Below, in pieces: positions 30,687 through 40,200 of a stretch of DNA of 64,000 bases. The position numbers and the translations under genes were made by a program. Under the pieces are notes generated by a model. That model was not told the origin of the DNA. It saw only the letters and a list, made by a program, of their open reading frames with translations, and ran no database searches. The stretch is taken from contig NC_090152.1 in NCBI RefSeq assembly GCF_017916325.1, positions 256,001 to 320,000 on the forward strand, read 5' to 3'. Numbering within the stretch: the first letter of the stretch is position 1; each line of letters begins with the position of its first letter. This stretch comes from Leishmania martiniquensis. Taxonomy: Eukaryota; Euglenozoa; Kinetoplastea; Trypanosomatida; Trypanosomatidae.

Positions 30687-33600
30687 TTAAAGCGCGGGAG
30701 AAGCCACGTTGAGGTTCTCGCACAACTCGGCCAAGGCACCACGCACGTCGGTGCGCAACGTCGATAGCTTAGCCCGAAGCTCCGCCACGTTCTGTGACCA
30801 TACGCGCCTGTGACCCTCCACTGTGTGCTCCGCGCGACGGCAGCGATCCTTAACTGCCGAGTCAATCACCTCTTGGTGCAACACGAGGAGGCGCCGCATG
30901 TGCTCCATGGCCGGTTGCACAACGGACAAGCGAAGCTCCTCTGCCGATGATGCCGCAGAGGCTGCTGCAGCCGCACTGGCTGTGGTTGGCGCACTCTGGC
31001 GTGATGTTCCAGGAGAGCCCACTTCAGCAGCAGTGCTTTGCGAGGCTGCCGCTGCGAGTCGTTGGTCGCGACACGCATGGAGTCGCGCACAGGCGGCTTC
31101 AACCTCACGCGGCAGCAGTTGCCGCACGCGCTGTTCAACACGCTGGCTGAGCTGCGTCTGCTCCTGCACTCGCATTTCCCTCTCCTGCCGTAGGTTGGTC
31201 GAAAGGCGGTCGAAAAGGGCCCCCTGCTGCTCCTGCAGGTGAGTCACGTCTCGTGTGAGGGCCTTCACAATGTCCTGAAGTATGTCGGTGTGCTGCTGCA
31301 GAGGGGCCCGGGCGCGGTGCGTCCACGCGTCCGACTCCCTCTCCAAAATGGCTTTCCACTCTGCCTTCCACTTCGCTTGTGCGCTGCTCAGCATCTCTTT
31401 CCACGCCTGCTGCAGCTGCTCCACGCGCCGCTCGTGCCGGCGCTCGTTCTCGTTCGCCAGACTGTACCGCCGGTCGTCCTCCTCGAGCAGCACCGCACGA
31501 GCGGTGGCGCGAAGGTGAGCATCGAAGGCATCAGCAGAGGAGAAACCTGCCCACGCGGGGACAGTGGCGGTACCCTCACCGCCTACGGCTTCATCAGCGC
31601 GCGCCCGGCACTGATGCGATGCCCTCGCCTCTTCCACGTACGCGCGCAAGCGCTGCTCTAGCGCGTGCTGCGCCGCTTGCTGCTCCCTGCGGTAGAGGCG
31701 GAGCTGGCACTGCACCTCCTCCTGGACCATCTCCGCAACTACCGGGCGGAAGTGGGGCAGGAGAAGCGAAGCAAGACGGCGCTGGTCTGCCGGGGCGCAC
31801 TGGGCCACCGCCGCCACGACGGAGTTCGGGCAGAAATTCAATGTCTGCATGGGGGCGCTCCCTGCATACTCAGCAGGGGCATCGGGCTGCAGCGCAGTCG
31901 CCAATTTCTCACGCATCCTTCTTCGAGTGTCTTCCGCCGTGCTGAGGGCCTCAGCACGCACTCTGTCTACCTCCTCTCGCACCTTCTGAAGGTCTTTGCG
32001 AACGGCGGCGCATAGTGCGGACAGACCCTCACGCAGCCGCTCGATCCGGTGCTCCTGCGTGGTGTGCCAGATCTCCTGCTGCCGGCGCGACTCCGCCTCT
32101 GCCTCAGCCACCGCCTGCTTCACCGCCGATGCAACACTTCTCTCCAGTCTTACCTCCCTTGCAGCCCCTCCTGCGACACGATCAGAAGCGTGCGCTCGCT
32201 GGGGCGCGCCCGGACTCTCCTCCAACAGCGCATCTGCGGAAAGAGAAGGAAGAGATTGGCGTGATGGCACACGTGTTGCCTGGCGTCGAGAGGGCAGAGG
32301 AGGGGCGGAGTGGCCGCAGCCTGCACGGCCCCTATCCGGCCAGATGCAGTCCTTTCCGCGTCCGCCAGCGTGTGCAGAGCTCTTCTCACAGTCACAGGTG
32401 ACTGCTGCAGCAACAGCAGCGGTGTCATCAGCAGGTGAATCGCCCACAAGCCCCTTCGCCTTCCTCGGAGACCGTAATTGCGCGCGACTGCAAATACTGC
32501 CCCGTGACCTCGCCTGAAGCCGTTGCAGGGCCGCTTCGGCCCTCCTCACAGTGCTGCGGAGAAACACTGAAGACGATGAGCGAGTCGAACAGGCTGACAA
32601 CGACGATGAAGAACGGCGCGGCCGTGATGAGCGGCAGCGCTTTCCAGAGGTGTCATGCCGCCCTGGCGACCGCGCACCGCAAGCCCGTCGATATGCCGCT
32701 GGGGGAGCCGTGGACGACCGGTAGGCACGCGAGCCGCCCTCGCCTCCAGCGCTGGTTGAGCGAGGAGCAACTGGCGCGTGCAACATGACGGCTTCCTCCG
32801 CTTCCGCCGACGCTGTGAACGAAGAGAGATGCGGCAGCCTTGCATCCTGAGAGACCGGCGCCTGCTCCGCGGGCGAGGCCGCACCGGCAGGGTGGCCCTG
32901 TTCCTGCAGCCTCTCCGGGCGTCGGTGTCTTTTCTTCTCTCCCTCGGCAGTTGCTCGCGGCTTTCCATCGGCGGGGTTGCGCAGTGGATTGGTGGTGGGT
33001 AGCCCCGACGCCAACGAAGCCGTGTCTCTACTGACCTCTGCTCGAATCTTGGCGACGAGGTGCGCCAGAGAGTCACGACTTCGAGACGGTAGCGAGCCAG
33101 CGGAGACCTGAGGCTGCCGCGCTGAGTCCCCGGGTCTTCTGTGCTCCAGTGCTGCCTCAGCAGCGACGGACGCCTGCGCGCGTGGTTCTGCCGTGGAGGT
33201 GAGGCCCACTAACGATGAAGCTGACGCCGTCGACGTCACCGACGGCAACAGCGGCGGTCGCTTCGAGGAAGGCGGTTCGCCAGCGCCCGTGGGGCTGTGC
33301 GTCGGAGGCATACGAGTGTCACGATGACTGCCTGCATCGACTGCCGAGGAGACTCGTCGAGAAGTGTCATCAACGCTCGTAGTGTGGGGCGCTCGCGGCC
33401 GTGCGGCGTATTGGGAGACGCAGTCAGTAGCACCGTCGCAGGCAAGCAATGGAACGGAGGCAGGGCCGCTTGGTAGGTGAGGCGACAAAGACGATTGCCG
33501 TCGTATGCGGCTGCCGAAATTGCCACCGCGCCATGCGTCGTCGCAGAGGTGAGGCGATGATGCGCGGCACGCGGGCGGCGACCTTCCTGCACTCGTGCAA

Positions 33601-34286
33601 CAACGGTGGGGTGCGGTCGCCGCCCGCGTGTCCGCCGGCGCGTATAGAGAGGACGGCGAAGACGGAAGAGAAGCGCCACAGCCGTCGAGCGCCAGCCAGC
33701 TCGGCTCCGCATCGTCTCCGAAGCCATCGTATGGGTACATGTACGTGCAGCCATGTCTGGCTCCACGGCGGAGGTACTCCCAGTGAGGTGGATTGCCGTC
33801 AGCGCGGCGCTGACTGCAGTAGGTGCTTTCACGGTATCGCTCTATGCCGGGAGAGCCCCCTTGCACGCCGCCGCTCCCCACACCGCTACACCTGTTGGGG
33901 GACGCCTGACGTCCAAGATGGAGGGAGGTATGAGAAGGCACGTGGGAGGCAGAGCTGTGGTGTGAGTCGGGCACAGCTGGCATGGATGCGCTTCGCCGCT
34001 GCTGGCAAGGGCATACGTAAGGGTCCACAGAGATGTGGCCGCTGCGCCGGCGGCCCAGAAAAGGCGAGCGCGATGCGTGCGGCATGTCACGGAAGTTCCT
34101 CGATACGCGAGGCCACGACATGCCGCGGCTTGCTCTACCTACTCGCTTGGGCGGCGGCGATGACGCATAAATTTGGTCCCAGACACACAGCTTCGCCGGC
34201 GGTGACGGCCATGGCGAGCGCTGCGGCCGCACATGCGGGTGTGGAGTGTCGTAGAGGCCTTGACACACCTCGCAGTATGAGGCCAT
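30687..34286 (-). CDS. Coiled-coil hypothetical protein with an N-terminal Cys/His motif, 1199 residues
   Basis: The N-terminus MASYCEVCQGLYDTPHPH carries a CxxC followed by HxH, which could bind zinc; no known finger is claimed. Residues 20-690 are Ser/Arg/Pro/His-rich and disordered. From about 695 the protein is a series of coiled coils: 695-800, 845-900 and 940-1080, with a final helical segment (RRLLVLHQEVIDSAV and beyond). A scaffold role at the cytoskeleton or basal body would suit this layout; that is inference. The same frame is open another 145 codons upstream, but that part encodes a TG-repeat-derived HTHTHTQTH run and lies across a clear splice acceptor. The ATG at 34286 is the first after that acceptor, so I start here. 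Confidence 0.85.
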   Translation of the reverse strand: MASYCEVCQGLYDTPHPHVRPQRSPWPSPPAKLCVWDQIYASSPPPKRVGRASRGMSWPRVSRNFRDMPHASRSPFLGRRRSGHISVDPYVCPCQQRRSASMPAVPDSHHSSASHVPSHTSLHLGRQASPNRCSGVGSGGVQGGSPGIERYRESTYCSQRRADGNPPHWEYLRRGARHGCTYMYPYDGFGDDAEPSWLALDGCGASLPSSPSSLYAPADTRAATAPHRCCTSAGRSPPACRASSPHLCDDAWRGGNFGSRIRRQSSLSPHLPSGPASVPLLACDGATDCVSQYAARPRAPHTTSVDDTSRRVSSAVDAGSHRDTRMPPTHSPTGAGEPPSSKRPPLLPSVTSTASASSLVGLTSTAEPRAQASVAAEAALEHRRPGDSARQPQVSAGSLPSRSRDSLAHLVAKIRAEVSRDTASLASGLPTTNPLRNPADGKPRATAEGEKKRHRRPERLQEQGHPAGAASPAEQAPVSQDARLPHLSSFTASAEAEEAVMLHAPVAPRSTSAGGEGGSRAYRSSTAPPAAYRRACGARSPGRHDTSGKRCRSSRPRRSSSSLSACSTRSSSSVFLRSTVRRAEAALQRLQARSRGSICSRAQLRSPRKAKGLVGDSPADDTAAVAAAVTCDCEKSSAHAGGRGKDCIWPDRGRAGCGHSAPPLPSRRQATRVPSRQSLPSLSADALLEESPGAPQRAHASDRVAGGAAREVRLERSVASAVKQAVAEAEAESRRQQEIWHTTQEHRIERLREGLSALCAAVRKDLQKVREEVDRVRAEALSTAEDTRRRMREKLATALQPDAPAEYAGSAPMQTLNFCPNSVVAAVAQCAPADQRRLASLLLPHFRPVVAEMVQEEVQCQLRLYRREQQAAQHALEQRLRAYVEEARASHQCRARADEAVGGEGTATVPAWAGFSSADAFDAHLRATARAVLLEEDDRRYSLANENERRHERRVEQLQQAWKEMLSSAQAKWKAEWKAILERESDAWTHRARAPLQQHTDILQDIVKALTRDVTHLQEQQGALFDRLSTNLRQEREMRVQEQTQLSQRVEQRVRQLLPREVEAACARLHACRDQRLAAAASQSTAAEVGSPGTSRQSAPTTASAAAAASAASSAEELRLSVVQPAMEHMRRLLVLHQEVIDSAVKDRCRRAEHTVEGHRRVWSQNVAELRAKLSTLRTDVRGALAELCENLNVASPAL

Positions 34287-34343
34287 ACTACTGCTACAGC
34301 AATGGGACTGCGTGCCGCGCGTCACAGATCGGCGAGAAGGCGT

Positions 34344-34430
34344 CTGCACATGACAGAGAGAAGAGGGCAGAAACAATGCGTGCGTTTGACGAGAAGAGAG
34401 AGAGGGCGAAAAAAAGGTTTGGAGAGAGCA
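34344..34430 (-). promoter_or_regulatory. Trans-splice acceptor for the 30687-34286 gene
   Basis: Sense pyrimidine tracts opposite plus 34391-34430 are followed by TGTGCAG, its AG opposite 34344-34345. No ATG lies between it and 34286, which fixes a 57-base 5'UTR. Confidence 0.65.
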
Positions 34431-35255
34431 GCAGTCCGCAGCAGCAACAGAAGCAACGGTGCTCGAGTCATGTATCACATGCGTCTGTGTGTGTGTGTGT
34501 GTGGCACCTGCACAGGTATGCAACGAAAAGTGCGCGAGCTCCTCCTCATCTCTACGGAGAGAAGAGCCCCCTCTGTCTGGTCCCCGCCGCTCACTAGATG
34601 GCTTCCAAGTTGAGGCGCGCTGCGCTGCGGTAATCCTCGAGGACGACATGAGCAAGAAAGAGAAGGGGGAGAAGAGGAAGGGGCAGGTCCGCTTGCAGTG
34701 CGTTCGATCACCCTCTTTCACCTACCCCGATGCTCCGCCTCCTCCGCTTCCACCACCCCCTTCTCGTAGTCCCTTTACCCGCCCCCCCCTCGCCAATGTT
34801 GAGCCGCAGCGGAGTAGCGAAGGCGAATGGCCGTATAAAAAAGGGGGAGAAACGCTTCAGCAACGCGACATGAGGCGATGCATCAGTCATAGCCCTCTGC
34901 CGCCCCCCTTCCCCTGTCATGCATACGCCAACACACACACACACACACACAAAGGGGCGCGGGCCATGATGTGGCAGCCTATACTCATGCCGCCCCTGCG
35001 CCCGCAAAACAGCCGCGAAAAGCACACATACGAGCAGACAAGGGTTCGGGAAGAAGCGTACGGGCAGGAGACGAAGGGAGAGAGAGGGAGGGAGGGAGAG
35101 GGAGAGGGAAAGGGAGGAAGCCGTGCCCGTATGCACGTGCACAGTGAGACAAAGGCCCCTTTTCACACGCCCCCAACCCTTGCCCGCCCTTCGCTCTCCC
35201 CCTTCCTACCTGAGTCCATCCACTCTCGTGCTGCTAACCCGCTCATCTACGCATC
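34431..35255. other. Intergenic region with (TG)n and (CA)n tracts
   Basis: Holds a (TG)n run at 34485-34503 and a (CA)n run at 34930-34951, in opposite sense on the plus strand about 430 bases apart. A strong sense pyrimidine tract lies opposite 34651-34683 and another opposite 35076-35117. The 3'UTR of the phosphatase gene occupies the right part. No gene seen. Confidence 0.6.
34930..34951. repeat. (CA)n microsatellite
   Basis: About eleven uninterrupted units on the plus strand in the gap between the phosphatase and coiled-coil genes. Confidence 0.9.
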
Positions 35256-36419
35256 TCAGACCTTCGACTTGTGCCCTGGCGAGGGGTTCGCCCACCCTGG
35301 GACAGACACCAGCGTACTCGGCCAAACCAGCCCCACTAGCTCGCCACCATAAACGCAGCCAGCATCCAGTCCGTACACGTGCGGATGCACCTGCAGCCGC
35401 CGCTTGGCGTCGTGGCCATACACAATCGTGAAGTCAGCGTAGTCCGGATGAATGCGCTCGCGCCACTTGGCCTCACCCTCACCATCCTTCGTTGGCCTCT
35501 TCCTCTTGCCACTGCCGCCTGCGCCGCCGTCGCTGCTACTGGTGCTGCTGCAGCGGTGGCTGCCGCCGTCGCCCTCGCCCTTACCGGTCACGGTGCCCTG
35601 TAATTTGCAGGCCAGTTTCGACCACGTCATGCTCCAGCTAGCACCGAGTTTGGGCCGCTCCAGCGTCGCAAAGACTGCGGAAACAGAGAGGGCGACGTGC
35701 GCCGGCTTCCCTGTTTTCTCGTCGATTGGCTGCCTCCAGTAACTTTTGGCCTTCAGTAAGTTACGCATGCACATGACAGCCTCGACGCTCTGAGCCGCGA
35801 GCGGGATCGATGGATCAATGCCGGCATGAACAACAATGAGCTGATAGGCGTGGAAACACAAGATGTGTGGAACAGATGCCACGAAGGTGAGGACGTCATC
35901 GGGGCAGTGTACCGCAAGCGGGTAGAGGCTGCTGCTCATCTCTCTGGCACTCAGCGGAACATTTGCCCGCAGTTTCTCTGCCAGCTGCAGCAGCTTCGCG
36001 TCGTGGTTGCCCAGCACGCCAATCGCACCAATGTCGCGCAGGCACCGTACGACGCCGTACGAGTCGGGGCCCTTGTTCACGAGGTCGCCGACGAAGACGC
36101 AAACGTCATCCACACCACCATCGTCCGTCGACGGCGACGCCGAGCCTACGGCGACGGAATATGCGAGCGGGTCAGGCTTCAGCGCAGCTGGAATACACAT
36201 GACGGCGTCCTCATCGTGAGAAGGCACAGAGGCCGCAGTGGAAAGTAAGGATGCTGAGGGCAACGGCGTCAGCAGGGCGGGGCAGCGCCGAACGGCGGTG
36301 TTGGTGAAGTTGACCTTCACGAGCAGCTCCCGCAGTTGATCGGCGCAGCCGTGAACGTCACCAACGAGGACCAGGCGGCCTGCAGCACGACCATGCACAT
36401 GCACGACGCGGAGAGACAT
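35256..36419 (-). CDS. ApaH-like metallophosphatase (ALPH type), 387 residues
   Basis: All metal-site motifs of the calcineurin-like PPP superfamily are present in order: GDVHGC (20-25), GDLVNKGP (111-118), GNHD (137-140), VVHAGI with His198, and GHD (335-337). The segment LDAGCVYGG (351-359) is the signature of bacterial-type ApaH/PPP enzymes and not of eukaryotic PP1/PP2A. By family it hydrolyses phosphate esters or dinucleoside polyphosphates; a related trypanosome ALPH is the mRNA decapping enzyme. This copy has no long N- or C-terminal extension, so its role may differ. A low-complexity insertion (about 275-318, Gly/Ser/Lys) and a second between the first two motifs (about 45-103) enlarge the fold. 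The ATG at 36419 is the first after an acceptor at 36489. Confidence 0.9.
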   Translation of the reverse strand: MSLRVVHVHGRAAGRLVLVGDVHGCADQLRELLVKVNFTNTAVRRCPALLTPLPSASLLSTAASVPSHDEDAVMCIPAALKPDPLAYSVAVGSASPSTDDGGVDDVCVFVGDLVNKGPDSYGVVRCLRDIGAIGVLGNHDAKLLQLAEKLRANVPLSAREMSSSLYPLAVHCPDDVLTFVASVPHILCFHAYQLIVVHAGIDPSIPLAAQSVEAVMCMRNLLKAKSYWRQPIDEKTGKPAHVALSVSAVFATLERPKLGASWSMTWSKLACKLQGTVTGKGEGDGGSHRCSSTSSSDGGAGGSGKRKRPTKDGEGEAKWRERIHPDYADFTIVYGHDAKRRLQVHPHVYGLDAGCVYGGELVGLVWPSTLVSVPGWANPSPGHKSKV

Positions 36420-36488
36420 CGAGGCTTTCTCAGGAACGGAAAGATTCGTGATATAAAATGTTGGCGCGTACTTCGGTGAAGGGGCGCC

Positions 36489-36552
36489 CTGCGACAGCAG
36501 AGGGATAAGGCCGCGTGGGTGTGAATAGAGGAGGGAGGAGAGAGGCCGAAAG
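36489..36552 (-). promoter_or_regulatory. Trans-splice acceptor for the phosphatase gene
   Basis: A sense pyrimidine tract opposite 36523-36552 is followed by GTCGCAG (AG opposite 36489-36490). It leaves a 69-base 5'UTR without upstream ATG. Confidence 0.6.
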
Positions 36553-37242
36553 TGGCGCTAAGGTAGTCGGTACAGGATGCGCGGATGCTCCGCTGTAGCG
36601 ACGCGGCGGCGCGTGTGCTGCCCACGATAGTGAGCCTGTGTGCTTGTGTGTGTGTGTGTGTGTGTCGACCCGTGTGCAGGTGCAACAAGCTTCTCTCTCG
36701 CCTCTAATGGCAGTCGCGACAGAACGCAGAACAGAGAGGAGGTGAAGACACTGAGGGGGGAGGCGAGAAATTCACACATAGAAACAGAGAGATACAGCAG
36801 CAGATGACGCAAGTGTCGTGACGGCCTTCCTCCTTGGCCTTTTATGTGAGGGGCGATGACAAGAAAAAGCGCGCCAGGGTGTGAAGCTCTGTCACAACTG
36901 CCTAGGCGCTCTGACGGCCTCCCTCCACGTGGGCGACCCGTTGATCCGCTCGTCAGCAAGAGAGCCGCGTCTCACTTGCGGTTCCCCTTCGCAGCCCGGC
37001 GCCGCTTCCCCCCGTCCCATGGCGCTGTGATTGCTAATGGTCATCTTGCAGTAGTGTCGGTAGTTTCCACTGCCCGGCGCACGCGCGTTCAGCAGTCGAG
37101 CGGTGTCCATAGGTATACGAGTTCATGGTCAGCGCTCATACACAGCGCCCCAATCATGGGCAGTCGCCATCGCCTGGGCTCGGCACGACCGTCGCTCTCG
37201 CCCCCCTCCTCCTCCCTCCCCCTCCATCGGTGCATGTCGGTG
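36553..37242. other. Intergenic region, UTRs and a (GT)n run
   Basis: A (GT)n microsatellite lies at about 36645-36665. The rest is the 3'UTR of the kinesin-like gene. Open frames are short. No gene seen. Confidence 0.6.
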
Positions 37243-40200
37243 TCATTGTGCTCCGGCGTCGGTAGGAAAGAGTATCGCGGAGAGGTATGCCTTCTCGCGC
37301 TCGGCAGCGTCGCGAGCCTCGCGCTGCACGGCCTGTGTTGCAGATCGAAGCCGCCCCATAGACTGGTAGAGAGAAGAGGGGGAGGAGGGGTGATCTTCTC
37401 CGGCGTCGGCGCCTCTGCGCAGGGCAGCCTCATCGCCCCTGTGAAGCTGTCTCTGCTCGACCGCCGGTTCGTGAGATGGGGTAACTGGCGCGGTATCAGA
37501 TGGTGTGTACGCAGCGCAGCACAGGCGCACTGCCTCAGTCTCTAGCTGCGCGGCAGCCCTTCCCAAGGCCTCCAGCGCAGCGCTGGGGTATACCTCAAGC
37601 TCGCCGTCGCTTGTGGCGTGGCACTGGAATGGCGGTGGGTGCGATGCTGCACACAATACTACGCCGCCGCTGATTTCCGCCGCTTCTGCACCACCGTGGC
37701 GGTGCAGCGTCTCGCCAGCGCACATGCCTTCACAGGCCCCGTGTGCACTGCGATGCGTTGTCGAATGCGGCGTCGCTGCAAAGTTCACACCCCACTCGTG
37801 CAGCTGTCGTGATCGCGGCGACGCACGTTGCCGAATTCCCCGGCTTTCTGCGCTGGCGGCTCTGTCCCTGGAGCGCGACGCCACATCTGTAGCACCACCG
37901 GCAAAGCAAAGAGGCGCCAAGGCGGAAGAGCCCGAGGCAGCAGGACGACAAGGTGAGTCCACGCTTCTGCTCGAGACTGCACTCGACGCACGCACATGAA
38001 CGTCGAAAAAAGGCGCAGGCGCCGCGGCCGATGTGGATGGCGTCGCTGTACTGCCGCTGCGAAGATCAACTGTGGTAGGCAAGGCCAAGGCGTCCCCTCC
38101 TTGCACGGCCCGCGACAAGAGCTCCGCTAGCTGAGGTGCGATGACGCCGAGGGAGTCGGCAGTTGTAAGCCCGCCTGGACTGCCGGTTCTGTTTGTGGCT
38201 AGCCCTCGTTCGCTTCCGCGGTCCCACAAGGCTGCAGAGACAGCTGCGTCACCACGCCGGTGTTTCAAGCTGCGAGACACCAACGACGACGGAAGCGACA
38301 AAGCGTTGTCGCTGGCGATGGGGCTCACCGGCGCGGCCGTCATCAAGGAGCGGTCCGCATCCACCTCGTCGAAGGAGCAATCGAGAGAGCGGGAACGCAG
38401 CGCAGGCAGCGGAAGGGAAGGAGATGCAGCAAGGCGGTCAGGTGGCGAGTGTGTCGGCGGTCGGACTACAGCGTTTACATGCGTATCACTCGAGACCGAA
38501 TCTCCCCTCAGAGCAGAGGGGCGGGGAAGATGCGGAACAGCAGTCGTAGCGCTCAGCTGGCGGCGCAGCGCAGCCAGCTCTGCCTCCAGCTCCGTCACAC
38601 GTTTCTGTAACACGGACTTGGCCGCCTGCTCCTGCGCCAGCTGCGCATGCCAGCGATTCCCTCGCTGATGCGCTGCCGCATAGGCGAGAGTGCACCGCTG
38701 AAGAAGGTGCTGCAGGGTGGCCTTCGCCCGGCGCACGTGCACCGCTGTCGGGTCCTCTCTCAACCCCGTCCCGATGCTCTCAGTCGCGGCGGTGCCCCTT
38801 CTCGCCGCCCGAGGAAGTGAGGAAGATCGCTGGAGAGTCGACCGGTCGTCCCCTTCGCTTCCGTTGAGCACCGCGAGCTCCGCGTCACCGTCACTCGCGT
38901 GGAGTGTAGCCGCCTCGTGTGCTCGGCGGCGCCAATCCACGAGTTGCCGCTCCAGCCACGTCACCTTGCCCTCCGATTTCACGAGCTGATCAAAGATAAG
39001 GGCACTGGTGGACGCGCCTAGGGCGCGGCAGTCGCCAGTGAGGGCGTGACACAGAAGAGACCCAGCAGCACCTCCTCCGTCCCGTGCACCGGGCCTCGCA
39101 GAAGCTCCCTTGAATGCAGGCGCAGCCTCCACGAAGCTAGAAGCAGCAGCTAGACGCCGCTGAAGCGCAGCCACCTCCTGTATATCGCGTGTGTGACGCT
39201 CTGCGAGGGCGGAGAGCTGAAAAAGCGTTTCGGCTTCGTGCGCCCGCCACGCGTGTGCGTCGGCACGCAGTTGATCGCACAGTCGCCCAAACTCGTCACA
39301 GTACGGCCCAAGAAAGGCGGCGAGGGCCGCGTCCGGAGGCGGCACGGAGGGCGTAAGCGTGTGGGGGGGCCTGGCGCCGGTGCTCAGCAAGGTATCGCAT
39401 GCCGGCGCAGCTCTCACCTCCGCCGCCGGCGACCCTTCTTTTCCAGAGGAAAGACTTAAGTCGTAGACGAGTACTCGGGGAGGGCACAGAGACGCCGCAG
39501 TGGCGTCGATGTCCGCCATCGAGTCGTGTACGACAGACACGCCACTGGCGCGTGACGGCGTTGAAGGCAGCGGTGCTCGCGGTGACTCGGGCGAGCTTGG
39601 CGCCCATGTAGCTACCCCGATATCTGCGCGTCGACCAGTTTGAGGCACAGAGGGTGGAGAGGCGGACTTCCCCACGCACGGCGTGTGCTGCGGTAGGGCC
39701 GTCTGCTGCCTGGGATGGCTGTCGCGTGCCATGGTGTCTCCTGTTCCAGGGGTTGAGGGCGCCCCGCGCTGCCCGGCACCCTCCCTCGCTGCTGGGGTTT
39801 CTCTTTCCTCGCCCATAAGAAAAGACTCGGACTCAAAGAGCTCGTGGAAGCGCCGCAGTTGTGCCTCCTCGGCGTGCATCGCCGCCACGGCGCATGTGTC
39901 AGCCACGCTGGCTGGCGGAGCCGCAGGAGGGGATGTGGACAGCTTTGCCTCACTTGTCATCCTCGCCGCTCCCGCTGTGCGCGCATCCCCATGTGCGTGA
40001 TTAGGAACGTCTTGCGAGTCATCCACGAGCGCTGTAGATCGCGCTCCCGCATTCGCCCGTGCTGGAAAGCTAAAGGCGGTAAGCTCGTCCACCTCTGCAG
40101 TGACGTTGATGCTGAGCGGGACTTGCTCCACTGCGCTTGCGCCGACTTCTACCGTATTCGACGAGAAGCATCTGGCCGGAGTGGCAGCGGCGTACGGCCC

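Noticed and set aside
34287..34721. N-terminal extension of the coiled-coil gene in the same frame
   Set aside because: It encodes a TG-repeat-derived HTHTHTQTH run and crosses a canonical pyrimidine tract and AG. Its outermost codon is GTG, and the first ATG after the AG is 34286.
34485..34951. Opposed (TG)n and (CA)n tracts as an inverted repeat with function
   Set aside because: Dinucleotide runs of both kinds occur in nearly every gap of the window, so their pairing here is most likely chance.
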